A stretch of 64,000 bases of DNA from Marinomonas vulgaris (GCF_018145875.1 NZ_JAGSSV010000001.1:1-64000), one strand, 5' to 3'; numbered from the stretch's first letter, positions 40,159-50,930 are shown. The notes: generated from the letters alone by a model not told the origin. Numbers and translations are program-made.

Positions 40159-40596
40159 CTATATTTTCCTGTCAGCACACAGAATTGTTGCAGAACACGC
40201 TAACTCACCGTCAACCGTTGCTCTACACTCAAACTTCCAGATTCCGCGTTTTTCTGTCAAAATTTTAGCTTCTAACTGCACACGGTCACCCGGTACAACA
40301 GGACGTTTAAATCGCACCTTATCAGAACCCACAAAATAATAAATAGATCCGTCTTCTGGTTTTTTATCCATGGTTTTAAAGCCAAGAATACCCGCCGCCT
40401 GAGCCATCGCTTCGATTATCAAGACACCAGGCATAACTGGGTGATCTGGAAAATGTCCATCAAAAAATGGCTCGTTGATGGTGACATTCTTATAAGCAAC
40501 AATGGACTCTTTTAAATTTAACTCTACAACACGATCCACCAACAAAAACGGGTACCTGTGAGGCAAGTATTGGCGGATTTCATTTACGTCCATCAT
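40159..40596 (-). CDS. fabZ: 3-hydroxyacyl-ACP dehydratase FabZ
   Basis: Removes water from 3-hydroxyacyl-ACP in fatty acid elongation and shares its substrate with LpxA. 145 residues. Hot-dog fold with catalytic H48 in [11 protein letters not shown] and E62 in EAMAQAAG. The start overlaps the end of lpxD (ATGA). Confidence 0.97.
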   Translation of the reverse strand: MMDVNEIRQYLPHRYPFLLVDRVVELNLKESIVAYKNVTINEPFFDGHFPDHPVMPGVLIIEAMAQAAGILGFKTMDKKPEDGSIYYFVGSDKVRFKRPVVPGDRVQLEAKILTEKRGIWKFECRATVDGELACSATILCADRKI

Positions 40597-41633
40597 TTAG
40601 TATCGACCTTCTCTAAAAGCTTATTAATCTGTTGTTTCAGTTGTATAAATTGTTTTGCCATATCGTCTATTCGCCTTACTCTTGCTACCGTCCGACGCCA
40701 CTTGCTCGTCGGTTCCATACCCATACCAGAAGAGTAAGATCCTGGTTCCAAGATAGAATGGCTTATCATGGTCATTGCTGTAATGTGTACTTGGTCTGCT
40801 AGCGTTAAGTGACCTGCAATACCCACACCACCGGAAATAGTACAATGCGCGCCTATTCGTGTGCTACCTGCAATCATGGCGCCACCGGCAATGGCGGTAT
40901 TATCACCAATTATGACGTTATGAGCAATTTGAACTTGGTTGTCTATTTTTACGCCGTGACCAATTTGGGTATTTTCGATAGCACCACGGTCAATAGTGGT
41001 GCTTGCACCTATCTCTACTTGATTGCCTAAGACAACAGCGCCGAGTTGGTGTATTTTTTCCCAACGCCCTTGCACGGGTGCAAAACCAAAGCCGTCAGCA
41101 CCAATCACAGCATTACTATGAATGATACAGTCTTCACCAAGGTGAACACCATGATATAAAGTAACGTTTGGATACAGGTAGGTACCTTTGCCAAGCACCA
41201 CGCCCCGACCAATCACACAACCAGCACCAATGACACATTCCTCACCAATGATTGCGTTGTCATCTACGGCTGTGTTTGGGCCTATCACCGCATTGTGAGC
41301 AATCTGAGCACTGTCGGACACCACCGCACTTTGGTGCACACCAGTCCACCCCTGAGTAACGGGAACAAATATGTTAGTTAACTGAGCAAACGCCAAATAG
41401 GGATTATCGACTACAATGGCATTATCCACTAATTGAGCCAATTCATCATCTTTTACTAATACAGCACCCGCTGAGGTGCTGGCTAACTGATGTTGATATT
41501 TAGGGTTGGCCAAAAAACTGAGTTCATTGTGCATGGCATTTTCAAGCGTTCCTAGTTTATTTATTACTAGGTCAGCATTACCCTTGACGACTCCCTTTAC
41601 CCTATGTGCCAACTGCCCAAGTGTGTGGCTCAT
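40593..41633 (-). CDS. lpxD: UDP-3-O-acylglucosamine N-acyltransferase
   Basis: Third step of lipid A synthesis, adding the N-linked acyl chain. 346 residues: an N-terminal uridine-binding domain, then a long beta-helix of hexapeptide repeats ([20 protein letters not shown]), then a short C-terminal coiled coil ([16 protein letters not shown]). It follows skp by three bases and overlaps fabZ by four. Confidence 0.97.
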   Translation of the reverse strand: MSHTLGQLAHRVKGVVKGNADLVINKLGTLENAMHNELSFLANPKYQHQLASTSAGAVLVKDDELAQLVDNAIVVDNPYLAFAQLTNIFVPVTQGWTGVHQSAVVSDSAQIAHNAVIGPNTAVDDNAIIGEECVIGAGCVIGRGVVLGKGTYLYPNVTLYHGVHLGEDCIIHSNAVIGADGFGFAPVQGRWEKIHQLGAVVLGNQVEIGASTTIDRGAIENTQIGHGVKIDNQVQIAHNVIIGDNTAIAGGAMIAGSTRIGAHCTISGGVGIAGHLTLADQVHITAMTMISHSILEPGSYSSGMGMEPTSKWRRTVARVRRIDDMAKQFIQLKQQINKLLEKVDTK

Positions 41634-41636
41634 TGA

Positions 41637-42131
41637 TTAGTTATCCTTGTTAATACGTTGCATCAGCTCATTAGTTAAATCGGCTTCTGCATCGGCAAAC
41701 AAGCTTAACTGTCGATTTAGCACCAAATCCAATCCACGTTCTTCAATAAGCGCTTTCAATGCGGCTTCACCTTGCGGTGTAATAGACTGAATTAACGCTT
41801 GTTCTAATTCTTTGGCTTGACGCTGCATATTTGCCGCCATAGCGCGAATTTTATTTTGTTCTTCTGCCAACTGCTGACGACGCTTATTGAACTCTTCTTT
41901 AGATAAGGTGAGTTCATCTCGCTTTAAATCGTTAGCGGTGGCTTGCAACGCTTCCTGATCTTGCTTCAAGCGAGCATCCATAGCGGCAATTTTTTGTTTT
42001 GGCTCTTTGGCGGCTTCCTGTCCAATATCGCTGCCCAACAGGGCGGCTCTAAAATCAACAACAGCAACCTCTGTGGCTTGAACTTGAGAGATAAAGCAAA
42101 GAGTAAAAATAGCGGCGATGATTTTTTTCAT
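41637..42131 (-). CDS. skp: Periplasmic chaperone Skp/OmpH
   Basis: Carries unfolded outer-membrane proteins through the periplasm to BamA. 164 residues: signal peptide (KKIIAAIFTLCFISQVQA), short strand VAVVDFRAALLGS, then long helices rich in Gln, Lys, Glu and Ala that form the tentacles (RRQQLAEEQNKIRAMAANMQ). It follows bamA by 31 bp. Confidence 0.95.
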   Translation of the reverse strand: MKKIIAAIFTLCFISQVQATEVAVVDFRAALLGSDIGQEAAKEPKQKIAAMDARLKQDQEALQATANDLKRDELTLSKEEFNKRRQQLAEEQNKIRAMAANMQRQAKELEQALIQSITPQGEAALKALIEERGLDLVLNRQLSLFADAEADLTNELMQRINKDN

Positions 42132-42162
42132 AATAAATCCTATTTATATATTTTATTCAAAA

Positions 42163-44475
42163 TTAAAACGTAGTACCCAACTGGAACTGGAAGAAGTCGG
42201 TACTGTCACCCTCTTGGTCATTTAATGGTCGAGCAAAGTTGAAGGATAACGGCGCGATCGGTGTGATCCATGTCCAACTTAGACCTATGCTGTAACGAAT
42301 TTCTGACAAATCCACCCCTTCGTTACATTCAGTATTATCTACATAACAAACATCAGTAAAAACGTTACCGCCATCTAAGAAAAGCGCAGTCCTCACCGAT
42401 TTATGGTCTTCAACCATGGGCAAAGGGAAGATAATTTCAGCGGTACCCGTCATTAATATGTTACCGCCTAGTGCTGACGTATCTTCGTCTTCATCGTCGT
42501 AGGAGTTCTGCGGTCCCAATGACGACGCACTGTAACCTCGAACCGAGTAAGAGCCGCCAGCGTAATAGTTCTCGAAGAAAGGTAAGGTGTCTGTGTCACC
42601 GTAACCATTACCATACCCCAAACGACCTTTCACATGGAACAACCACAGGTTGGACTGGTTCAGCGCCCAATACTTTTGTGAGGTCAAACCAACCTTGTAA
42701 TACTGTTGATCACCTACAGGCGTCGCAACTTCCAAAGATGCCTTAGTAGAGTAACCGTCCGTAGGCAAGACACCACCGATCAAGTCGGTGTCGCTCCAAG
42801 TTAGGCTAGCGATAACGTCGTCAAAACTTTCACCATAGGTGTCGGTATAATATTCCGTTTCATTAGATGGTGTAGAACCAAGCTGAACCGTACTTTCTTT
42901 TACTGTTACGCCAAAAGTCAAGCGTTGCGTGTCTGAGATAGGGTAGCCATAGTTGAGCCCTACGCCAATCTCATCGAGTTGATAATCTTCAACATCGTCA
43001 TCGGCATAATCACTGGTTTCATAAAACAGGCTGACCCCACGGCTCACACCATCTACGGTGAAATATGGGTTATCGTAAGAAATCGAATAATCTTGCTTTG
43101 ACGAAGTGCGAGTCGCACTGAAAGACAGTTTATTGCCCGTTCCCATGAAGTTACGCTTGGAAATACCAAAGCCCAACACAGTACCATCTTCTTCTGAGAA
43201 ACCAATGCTGGCTTGAATACTACCAGACGCCTGCTCTTGCACAACCACATCCAGATCCACTTGATCCGACGTGCCGGCAACCGGTCGAGTACGTAAATCG
43301 ACACTACCAAAGAACCCTAAGCGCTCAATACGGCGTTTCGACGATTGGATTTTAGAGTGCGTTGCTAAAGCCCCTTCAAATTGCGTCATTTCGCGGCGCA
43401 ACACCTCGTCTTGTGTCTCACTGTTACCACTAAAAGTAATGCGTCGTACGTGTACTTTTGGACCTGGTGCGATTTGATAACTCAAATTTACCCTGTGGTT
43501 ATCCAGTTTCTCTGGGATCACGTTCACATTGGTGAACAAATAACCGTCGTCACCCAACTCTGCGGAAATATCCTCAATGATTTTCGTCACTTGGCTACGA
43601 GAGAAAACGTCGTCTTTTTTCTGAGAAATATGCTTCCATACTCGGTCTTCCGAAATGGGCAAGCTACCATTCAAGGCAATATCGTTCAGATAATATGGCT
43701 GGCCTTCTTCAACATTGATCACTATGTACACATCACGTTTGTCTGACGACAAACTCACCTGACTCGACACCACTTTAAAATCTAAGTAGCCCTTGTCCAA
43801 ATAAATGCTTTTTAGTGTATTGATATCCCCTTCAATTTTCGCTTTGGCGTACTCATCCGCCGAACTGAAGGGGTTCCAAGAGCCGGTCTCGGCGGACTCA
43901 AAATCCTTGGTTAAAAACTCATCGTCGAAGTCTTTGTTGCCGACGATGTTAATATGAACAATTTTGGCGGTATCACCTTCGTCGATGTTGATCACAATGC
44001 CAGTACGGTTCCGCGGCATGTCTTCAACCGAAATACTCACTTTGGCACTGTATCGCCCCAAGGCGTAATACTGACGCTGAAGTTCTTGAACGATCTGATT
44101 GAGGGTTTCTGGCTTATAAATTTCACCTATTTCTAGCCCAGACAAGCGTAAGCCACGCTCTAAATCCTCCGTTTTAATTAGATCATTCCCTTCAATGGTT
44201 AAGTTACCAATCGAAGGGCGCTCCTCAACATCGAAGACCAAGACATCGTCTTCTTCATAAACGTCTATATCACTAAAGTAGCCGGTATTAAAAAGCGACG
44301 TAATGGCTTGATACACTTTACCTGAATCGTAAGACTCATCTTTATCGAAACCAATCACATCAAACGCTCGGCTGGATGGCATTTGTACTAAGCCATCAAT
44401 GCGCACATCTTCTACGGTTTTGGCAACACCCTGCACGCTGATTAAAGCCAACAAAACTGCTGAAACGACTTTCAC
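42163..44475 (-). CDS. bamA: Outer membrane protein assembly factor BamA
   Basis: Core of the BAM complex that folds beta-barrel proteins into the outer membrane. About 770 residues: signal peptide (KVVSAVLLALISVQGVA), five POTRA domains (about 20-420) and a 16-strand barrel ending in Phe (FFQFQLGTTF). The GTG at 44475 has AGAGG five bases upstream and starts the signal peptide at once; the upstream ATG (44505) lies inside rseP and would put a charged extension before it. Confidence 0.97.
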   Translation of the reverse strand: MKVVSAVLLALISVQGVAKTVEDVRIDGLVQMPSSRAFDVIGFDKDESYDSGKVYQAITSLFNTGYFSDIDVYEEDDVLVFDVEERPSIGNLTIEGNDLIKTEDLERGLRLSGLEIGEIYKPETLNQIVQELQRQYYALGRYSAKVSISVEDMPRNRTGIVINIDEGDTAKIVHINIVGNKDFDDEFLTKDFESAETGSWNPFSSADEYAKAKIEGDINTLKSIYLDKGYLDFKVVSSQVSLSSDKRDVYIVINVEEGQPYYLNDIALNGSLPISEDRVWKHISQKKDDVFSRSQVTKIIEDISAELGDDGYLFTNVNVIPEKLDNHRVNLSYQIAPGPKVHVRRITFSGNSETQDEVLRREMTQFEGALATHSKIQSSKRRIERLGFFGSVDLRTRPVAGTSDQVDLDVVVQEQASGSIQASIGFSEEDGTVLGFGISKRNFMGTGNKLSFSATRTSSKQDYSISYDNPYFTVDGVSRGVSLFYETSDYADDDVEDYQLDEIGVGLNYGYPISDTQRLTFGVTVKESTVQLGSTPSNETEYYTDTYGESFDDVIASLTWSDTDLIGGVLPTDGYSTKASLEVATPVGDQQYYKVGLTSQKYWALNQSNLWLFHVKGRLGYGNGYGDTDTLPFFENYYAGGSYSVRGYSASSLGPQNSYDDEDEDTSALGGNILMTGTAEIIFPLPMVEDHKSVRTALFLDGGNVFTDVCYVDNTECNEGVDLSEIRYSIGLSWTWITPIAPLSFNFARPLNDQEGDSTDFFQFQLGTTF

Positions 44476-44485
44476 ATATACCTCT

Positions 44486-45832
44486 CTACAAGCGGGCAAT
44501 ATCATTAAAAATGGCCACCGCCATTAAAGCAAATAAAACAGAAGCGCCCAGTCTGTAAGCCATGTTCTGGATTTTTTCAGACACGGGTTTACGACGAGCG
44601 GCTTCAATGCCAAAAAACAACAAATGCCCACCATCTAACATGGGGATAGGCAACAAATTAAGCACCCCTAAACTGACACTGAGGTAAGCCATGAAGGTTA
44701 AAAACGACTGCAATCCAGAATCTGCAGACGCACTTGCCACTTTTGCAATGGTGATTGGGCCAGACAAATTATCCACCGAAATCAAGCCTTGCAACATCTT
44801 CCCTATTGACGACACCGTTAATGAAATCATCTTAGACGTTTGAGCCATGCCATAAGAGAGGGATTCAATAGGGCCATAACGACGTTCACGAATCAGGCTT
44901 TCATCCCACTGAGGTGGCACAACCGCCAAACCAGCGTAGCCTATCGTTTGTCCATTTTGTTCCGCCGACTTGGGTGACAACACCAATTCAACTCGATTAC
45001 CGGCGCGTAACACATCCACGAATAAAGCATTATTAGGATTAGCTTGAACCACGCTAACCACCTGACGCCACTGGTTAATCGATTGATCTTCGATCGCCAG
45101 AATCGTATCACCCGCTAAAAAGCCCGCTGTGGCTGCCGCGCCACCGTCTACCACCTGAGCAATAACGGGGGCTACTTGTGGCTGCCATGGCGCTAAACCG
45201 AAGGCTTGGATTAAATTGTTAGGCTCTTCACCCACCAACCATCGATCCAGACTTACCGTATCTTCTTGTAATGCACTCGAACCTTCAGGCTGGTAACGAA
45301 CGATAATGGTTCCGGTTTTACCAATCAAGCCTGCCAACACTAAATTTACATCTTCCCACGAAGCAACGTCTTCCCCTGCCACCATGACCAGCTCGTCGCC
45401 GGACTGTAGCTGAGTCTGCGCTACAGGGCTATTCGCCGCGATTCCACCTACTTTTGGTGCCACTGTTTGGATACCCAATACTGCGACCAAGGCATAAATG
45501 GCGACCGCCAGAATAAAGTTAGCAATGGGGCCTGCTGCCACAATGGCGATACGTTGCCAAACGCTCTTCACGTTGAACGTCTGATTTTTTAGCTCTGGTG
45601 GAACATTGCCTTCACGCTCATCGAGCATGCGCACATAACCCCCTAGGGGAATCATTGCCAAGGTGTATTCGGTGCCGGTTTTCCCCACATAGCGATAAAT
45701 GGGTTTACCAAAACCCACAGAGAAGCGTAAAACCTTCACACCACAGCGACGAGCCACAAAGAAGTGACCAAATTCGTGAAAAGTAATCAACAGCCCAAGA
45801 GCAACAACAATAGAAAGAATATTTTGTATCAT
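44486..45832 (-). CDS. rseP: Site-2 protease RseP
   Basis: Membrane zinc protease that cuts the anti-sigma factor RseA and starts the sigma-E envelope-stress response. 448 residues. Zinc site HEFGH at 19-23, PDZ domains in the periplasm (about 115-300), and the second active-site motif NLLPIPMLDGGH. Its ATGA start overlaps the dxr stop. It lies next to bamA and skp, which fits an outer-membrane stress role. Confidence 0.97.
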   Translation of the reverse strand: MIQNILSIVVALGLLITFHEFGHFFVARRCGVKVLRFSVGFGKPIYRYVGKTGTEYTLAMIPLGGYVRMLDEREGNVPPELKNQTFNVKSVWQRIAIVAAGPIANFILAVAIYALVAVLGIQTVAPKVGGIAANSPVAQTQLQSGDELVMVAGEDVASWEDVNLVLAGLIGKTGTIIVRYQPEGSSALQEDTVSLDRWLVGEEPNNLIQAFGLAPWQPQVAPVIAQVVDGGAAATAGFLAGDTILAIEDQSINQWRQVVSVVQANPNNALFVDVLRAGNRVELVLSPKSAEQNGQTIGYAGLAVVPPQWDESLIRERRYGPIESLSYGMAQTSKMISLTVSSIGKMLQGLISVDNLSGPITIAKVASASADSGLQSFLTFMAYLSVSLGVLNLLPIPMLDGGHLLFFGIEAARRKPVSEKIQNMAYRLGASVLFALMAVAIFNDIARL

Positions 45833-47004
45833 GCAAAAAATCCACGAGAAATAATATCGAGTGCTAACTGGCGAGCCATGCTATCGGCTTCAAACACATC
45901 ATCAAGCGAATGAACTTGAGTGACCGTAGCGGATGCTAAAACTTGTTCATTTAACCGAGCAATATCCAGAAAACCCATGCGCTCTTCCAAGAAAGCCGCC
46001 ACAGCGATTTCATTGGTGGCGTTTAAAATTGCCATGGCCGTTCCTCCCATAAACCAAGCATCGGCCGCCAGTTTGAGATTAGGAAAACGAGTAATATCTG
46101 GGGCTTCAAAATTCAAACGCGCCACATCGATCAAACTCAATGGGGGCACCTGGGTTTCAATTCGCTCTGGCCAACTCATGCCATAAGCGATGGGGATTTT
46201 CATGTCTGGGTTGCCCATCTGCGCAATGACAGAACCATCACGGTAAGACACCATAGAATGAATAATACTCTCAGGATGAACAACCACGTCCACCTCATCG
46301 GGGGTGACATCAAATAACCAGCAGGCTTCGATAAGTTCCAAGCCCTTATTCATCAAAGAGGCGGAATCAATGGAAATCTTTTGCCCCATTGACCAGTTAG
46401 GATGTTTGCATGCCTGAGCCGGCGTCACTGCCTTCATTTCATCTAAACTGAACTCTCTAAAAGGGCCACCAGACGCGGTTAAAATAATTTTAGACACGTC
46501 TTGTTTGTGCGCGCCTAAAGCAGTCTGCGGTAGACTTTGATAAATGGCGTTATGCTCGCTGTCTATAGGCAGCAAAACCACCTTGTGCCGTGTGACTTCG
46601 TCCATAAAAAGCTTACCTGCGGTCACTAAGGACTCTTTGTTCGCCAACAGGGTACGCTTACCGGCTCGAATGCCCGCCAAGGTAGGTTTTAGGCCTGCAA
46701 AGCCCATAATCGCCGCCATTACCTGATCAACTGCGTTGTCGGCAGCAATGCTCTCAAGCGCTTCTTGCCCCCATTCAAACGATACGGACAAGTCAGAACA
46801 CAGTCGAGCCAGCTCATCACGGGCTTGTTGCGACCCCATGACCACACGCTGAGGCTGAAAACGTCGACAAATATCGGCCATTTTCTCAACACTTTCATTA
46901 GCCGACGCACTGACCAAGGTAAACTTATCGGGATGCTGAGCAATAATATCGAGGGTACTTTGCCCAATCGAGCCAGTAGCGCCTAATAAACAAATCCCCT
47001 GCAT
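45829..47004 (-). CDS. dxr: 1-deoxy-D-xylulose 5-phosphate reductoisomerase
   Basis: Makes MEP in the non-mevalonate isoprenoid pathway, which also supplies the carrier lipid made by UppS. 391 residues. NADPH-binding GATGSIGQSTLDII at the N-terminus; active-site stretch PIDSEHNAIYQSLP. The start was placed at 47004 because its ATGA overlaps the cdsA stop and AGGA lies eight bases upstream; the ATG three codons earlier touches that site. Confidence 0.97.
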   Translation of the reverse strand: MQGICLLGATGSIGQSTLDIIAQHPDKFTLVSASANESVEKMADICRRFQPQRVVMGSQQARDELARLCSDLSVSFEWGQEALESIAADNAVDQVMAAIMGFAGLKPTLAGIRAGKRTLLANKESLVTAGKLFMDEVTRHKVVLLPIDSEHNAIYQSLPQTALGAHKQDVSKIILTASGGPFREFSLDEMKAVTPAQACKHPNWSMGQKISIDSASLMNKGLELIEACWLFDVTPDEVDVVVHPESIIHSMVSYRDGSVIAQMGNPDMKIPIAYGMSWPERIETQVPPLSLIDVARLNFEAPDITRFPNLKLAADAWFMGGTAMAILNATNEIAVAAFLEERMGFLDIARLNEQVLASATVTQVHSLDDVFEADSMARQLALDIISRGFFA

Positions 47005-47807
47005 CAAAGCCATCCTGTCATGCTAAGTAACAGCACATAGATAGGCGCCGCCGCAGTTAAGCTGTCAACACGATCCATCACACCGCCGTGCCCTGGAATC
47101 AAATGGCTGGAATCTTTGAGTTTTTCGTGACGCTTAAACAGACTTTCAGTCAAATCACCCAATACGGACACAAACGACGTCACCAGAGCAATCAACGCTA
47201 ATACAAGCCAGCCAGAAAAAGCATAATCAGAACTGACAGCAAATATCATCACACCAACTTGTGTCAGTAAAACGCCACCAAATACGCCTTCCCACGATTT
47301 ACCTGGGCTCACAGCAGGCGCTAATTTACGCTTACCAAAAGCACGGCCAGCAAAATACGCACCTGAATCCGCCCCCCAGATTAACCCCATTAATAGCAGC
47401 ACCCAAACAACAAACTCGTCGGACTGTTTTAATACTACCAGTGCCGACCAAGTGGTGGTCAGAACCAAGATACCAAACAGCAGGCGACTAATGACTGGCT
47501 GCCAAGATAACTGAGCGGGATAACGCATCACCCAATACAGAGCAAGCCCCCACAAAATCGGACTGATATAAAGTGATGTTTTCGCCATGGCTGCGTTAAA
47601 AACAGCAAAGCACACCATACCAATCAGTGCCGCGTAAACCACACGCCCTAATTGATGCTTAACACCAGATAATCTCGCCCACTCCCAACCAGCGAGGCAA
47701 ACGACCACCCCAATAGCTAAAATAAAATTCGACGCGTCTAAAACAAAAACAGCGTATATAAACAACACAGCCATTACGATGGCACTTAGAATACGAGGAA
47801 GTAACAT
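47004..47807 (-). CDS. cdsA: Phosphatidate cytidylyltransferase
   Basis: Makes CDP-diacylglycerol for all phospholipids, in the inner membrane. 267 residues with about seven to eight hydrophobic segments and the C-terminal signature SVLGDLTESLFKRHEKLKDS followed by PGHGGVMDRVDS. Adjacent genes uppS and dxr touch it on both sides. Confidence 0.96.
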   Translation of the reverse strand: MLLPRILSAIVMAVLFIYAVFVLDASNFILAIGVVVCLAGWEWARLSGVKHQLGRVVYAALIGMVCFAVFNAAMAKTSLYISPILWGLALYWVMRYPAQLSWQPVISRLLFGILVLTTTWSALVVLKQSDEFVVWVLLLMGLIWGADSGAYFAGRAFGKRKLAPAVSPGKSWEGVFGGVLLTQVGVMIFAVSSDYAFSGWLVLALIALVTSFVSVLGDLTESLFKRHEKLKDSSHLIPGHGGVMDRVDSLTAAAPIYVLLLSMTGWL

Positions 47808-47809
47808 GG

Positions 47810-48541
47810 TTATCGGCCACCATAACGTCGTTGACGATTTTGATAGGTTTCAATCGCGTCATCAAAATGTTGTTGATCAAAATCCGGCCATAACACCGGC
47901 AAAAAGACAAACTCAGAATACGCCGTTTGCCAAAGAAGAAAATTGCTAATACGCTCTTCACCAGAGGTACGAATTAAAAGATCTGGTGGTGGTAAATCCG
48001 CCAATTGCATGTGTTCACCCAGCAACGACTCGTCGATATCATCTGGGGATAAGTTTCCCAAAGACACCTGCTCAGCTAACGACTTGGCAGCGTGCGTGAT
48101 GTCCCAGCGACCGCCATAGTTCGCCGCGATCACCAGGGTCATGTGATCATTATTTTGCGTCGCGTCTTCAACATTCTTAATTTGCGCTTGCAAACCTTGA
48201 CTGAAACTCGACACATCGCCCATCACACGAAGACGAATTTTATACTTATTTAAGCGCTTCAACTCTTTTTTCAAGGACCTCATAAAAAGTGCCATCAAGC
48301 CATCTACTTCTAGCTTTGGGCGCTTCCAGTTCTCACTCGAAAAAGCGAATAGGGTCAATACTTTAACATTCGATTTGGCCGCCGCTTCAACAACACGACG
48401 CACAGCAGATGCGCCTGCGGTGTGACCAGCAATGCTAGGAAGGTGTTTTTTCTTTGCCCAACGATTATTTCCATCCATGATGATGGCCACATGCGAAGGC
48501 ATAGCTGCTGAATTAATTTCAGCACCATCTATTCGAGACAT
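47810..48541 (-). CDS. uppS: Undecaprenyl diphosphate synthase
   Basis: Builds the C55 carrier lipid for peptidoglycan and LPS by cis-adding eight isoprene units. 243 residues. Catalytic Asp in IIMDGNNRWA; RTSGEERISNFLLWQ is the substrate-binding signature. UppP at the right end of the window recycles the product. It begins after a terminator that ends the frr unit. Confidence 0.97.
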   Translation of the reverse strand: MSRIDGAEINSAAMPSHVAIIMDGNNRWAKKKHLPSIAGHTAGASAVRRVVEAAAKSNVKVLTLFAFSSENWKRPKLEVDGLMALFMRSLKKELKRLNKYKIRLRVMGDVSSFSQGLQAQIKNVEDATQNNDHMTLVIAANYGGRWDITHAAKSLAEQVSLGNLSPDDIDESLLGEHMQLADLPPPDLLIRTSGEERISNFLLWQTAYSEFVFLPVLWPDFDQQHFDDAIETYQNRQRRYGGR

Positions 48542-48557
48542 AGCATTACCCTAGTCG

Positions 48558-48584
48558 ATAAAAAAAGCGAGCCTAAGGCTCGCC
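48558..48584 (-). terminator. Terminator after frr
   Basis: Minus-strand GGCGAGCC, loop TTA, GGCTCGC, then seven T. It separates the translation genes from the uppS cluster. Confidence 0.9.
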
Positions 48585-48591
48585 TTGTTTA

Positions 48592-49149
48592 TTAAATTTC
48601 CATCAAGTCTTTTTCTTTCGCTGCAAGACGTTCTTCTACTTGAGCGACGTACTTGTCAGTAATTTTTTGCACTTGATCTTGTCCACGACGATCGTCGTCT
48701 TCAGAAATCTCTTTCTCTTTCACTAGGTCTTTCAAGCTACCATTCGCGTCACGACGGATGTTACGGATCGCAATACGACCATTTTCCGCTTCGTTTTTCG
48801 CTTGCTTGAAGTAGTTTTTACGAGTTTCTTCCGTCAATGCAGGCATAGGAATTCGAATCAAGCTACCATTTGTCGCTGGGTTCAAACCCAAATCTGACTT
48901 CATAATGGCTTTTTCAATTTCAGGCACAAGATTATTTTCCCATGGGGAAATACCCAGTGTTCTTGCATCTTCCACAGTAATGTTGGCTACTTGGCTTAAA
49001 GGGGTTTCTGAACCATAGTAGTTTACTTTTACCGAATCAAGGATGCTTGGGTGAGCACGGCCTGTACGAATTTTTTTAAAGGCAGACTCAACTGAAGAAA
49101 CCGCTTTGCCCATACGATCTTCAGCGTCTTTAAGAATTTCGTTAATCAT
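48592..49149 (-). CDS. frr: Ribosome recycling factor
   Basis: Splits post-termination ribosomes together with EF-G. 185 residues, the usual length. N-terminal INEILKDAEDRMGKAV and helical C-terminal KDLVKEKEISEDDDRRGQDQ are typical. Two ATG codons stand side by side; the second (49149) is five bases after GAGG and gives the family length. It is seven bases after the pyrH stop. Confidence 0.97.
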   Translation of the reverse strand: MINEILKDAEDRMGKAVSSVESAFKKIRTGRAHPSILDSVKVNYYGSETPLSQVANITVEDARTLGISPWENNLVPEIEKAIMKSDLGLNPATNGSLIRIPMPALTEETRKNYFKQAKNEAENGRIAIRNIRRDANGSLKDLVKEKEISEDDDRRGQDQVQKITDKYVAQVEERLAAKEKDLMEI

Positions 49150-49156
49150 CATTTCC

Positions 49157-49879
49157 TCACTTAATCAGTGTGCCTTCGTCACCACCTACCATGATATTAA
49201 TCAAGGCACCTGGCTTGTTCATATTGAACACACGAATTGGCATAGAGTGATCACGGGTTAAACAAATTGCTGTTAAGTCCATGACCCCTAATTGTTTTTC
49301 AAGAACTTCATCGTAGCCCAATGTATCATATTTTACCGCTGCAGGGTCTTTCATTGGGTCAGCAGAGTATACACCATCTACTTTTGTGGCTTTCAATACA
49401 ACGTCAGCATCAATCTCGATACCACGTAAACAAGCGGCAGAGTCAGTTGTAAAGAATGGGTTACCTGTACCAGCTGAAAAAATCAGCACATCACCTTCTT
49501 TCATCAAGCGCATCGCTCGACGACGGTCATAAGGCTCAACAATACCCGTCATGGTAATTGCAGACATAACACGTGTTGCAATATTGGCACGTTCTAGGGC
49601 ATCACGCATCGCTAAGGCATTCATTACCGTTGCTAGCATCCCCATGTGGTCGCCAGTCACACGATCCATACCCGCTTGACTTAGCGCTTGACCGCGAAAC
49701 AGATTGCCACCACCAATAACAATACCAACCTCAACACCAATACCACGCAATTGACCAATCTCAAGCGCTATGCGGTTCAACACTTTTGGGTCGATACCAA
49801 AGGACTCATCACCCATCAAGGCTTCGCCACTCAGCTTAAGCAAAATTCTTTTGTATTTTGGACTCTTCTCTTTTGGCAT
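49157..49879 (-). CDS. pyrH: Uridylate kinase
   Basis: Phosphorylates UMP to UDP, downstream of PyrF in pyrimidine synthesis. About 240 residues from the ATG at 49879 (GGAGG five bases upstream); a TTG five codons earlier is less likely. Amino-acid-kinase fold: [42 protein letters not shown]. The spacer to tsf has its own terminator, so pyrH-frr probably has a promoter in 49880-49956. Confidence 0.97.
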   Translation of the reverse strand: MPKEKSPKYKRILLKLSGEALMGDESFGIDPKVLNRIALEIGQLRGIGVEVGIVIGGGNLFRGQALSQAGMDRVTGDHMGMLATVMNALAMRDALERANIATRVMSAITMTGIVEPYDRRRAMRLMKEGDVLIFSAGTGNPFFTTDSAACLRGIEIDADVVLKATKVDGVYSADPMKDPAAVKYDTLGYDEVLEKQLGVMDLTAICLTRDHSMPIRVFNMNKPGALINIMVGGDEGTLIK

Positions 49880-49959
49880 ACCCACCTCCGGCAATGATTT
49901 GAATACTACAATCGTTGTAGGTCAAAATAACTGACCTTCATTAGCACATGTCTTTCATA

Positions 49960-49987
49960 AAAAGGGGCAGTCAAGCTGCCCCTTTTA
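49960..49987 (-). terminator. Terminator after tsf
   Basis: Minus-strand AAAAGGGGCAG, loop CTTGA, CTGCCCCTTTTT. It lies between tsf and pyrH. Confidence 0.9.
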
Positions 49988-50012
49988 TTTTGCAAGACAA
50001 CACCCGCTAGGA

Positions 50013-50873
50013 TTAACCTTTAAGCTGTGCTGCTACTTCTGCTGCAAAGTCCACTTCTGCTACTTCAATGCCTTCACCTACTTCTAAGCGAATGAAAGAA
50101 GAAACAACAGCGCCAGCGTCTTTAACCAACTGGCCAACTTTGATTTCAGGATTCTTAACAAATGGCTGCTCAGTCAAGCTGTTTTCAGCCAAGAATTTCT
50201 TCATACGACCAACAATCATTTTATCAACGATTTCCGCTGGCTTGCCGGCCATATCTGGCTGCGCACGAACAATTTCTTCTTCTTTTGCAAGAACTTCAGC
50301 TGGCATATCTTCACCGCGTACAACGCGAGGAGCCACAGCAGCAACGTGCATAGAAACGTCTTTCGCCAATTCCGCAGAACCGCCTTCCAACTGAGTCAAT
50401 ACAGCGATCTGACCGTTACCGTGAAGGTAACCACCTACTAAACCGCCTTCAATGATAACAGCACGACGAGGTGTGATGTTTTCACCGATTTTTTGTACCA
50501 AAGCTTCACGTGCTTCAAGCATTTCGCCCGTGATTACTTTAGCCATATCTGTTTCTTTTGTAGCAAAAACTGCATCAGCAACTTTATTTGCAAAGGAAAG
50601 GAAACCTTGATCACGTGAAGCGAAGTCAGTTTCAGAGTTAACTTCAACCAAAACTCCGTAGGAAGCGTCGTCAGCAACGCGCATGATGATGGTGCCTTCA
50701 GCAGCCGTACGGCCCGCTTTTTTGGCAGCTTTCATGCCACTTGATTTGCGTAGTTCTTCAATCGCTACTTCAACATCAGCGTTAGCAGCAACGAGTGCTT
50801 TTTTACACTCCATCATGCCTAGACCTGTACGTTCACGTAGCTCTTTTACCAATGCTGCAGATACTGCGGCCAT
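50013..50873 (-). CDS. tsf: Elongation factor Ts
   Basis: Nucleotide exchange factor for EF-Tu. 286 residues. N-terminal UBA-like part ([20 protein letters not shown]), exchange motif [15 protein letters not shown], and the C-terminal coiled part. AGAGGA precedes the ATG. It follows rpsB across an attenuator-like hairpin. Confidence 0.98.
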   Translation of the reverse strand: MAAVSAALVKELRERTGLGMMECKKALVAANADVEVAIEELRKSSGMKAAKKAGRTAAEGTIIMRVADDASYGVLVEVNSETDFASRDQGFLSFANKVADAVFATKETDMAKVITGEMLEAREALVQKIGENITPRRAVIIEGGLVGGYLHGNGQIAVLTQLEGGSAELAKDVSMHVAAVAPRVVRGEDMPAEVLAKEEEIVRAQPDMAGKPAEIVDKMIVGRMKKFLAENSLTEQPFVKNPEIKVGQLVKDAGAVVSSFIRLEVGEGIEVAEVDFAAEVAAQLKG

Positions 50874-50903
50874 GTTAAATCCTCTTTATACCAATTCAAA
50901 TTT

Positions 50904-50930
50904 AAAAAAGGAGGCAAGAAACCTCCCTTT
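50904..50930 (-). terminator. Attenuator-like hairpin between rpsB and tsf
   Basis: Minus-strand AAAGGGAGG, loop TTTCTTG, CCTCCTTTTTT. It probably lets only part of the transcripts reach tsf. Confidence 0.75.
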
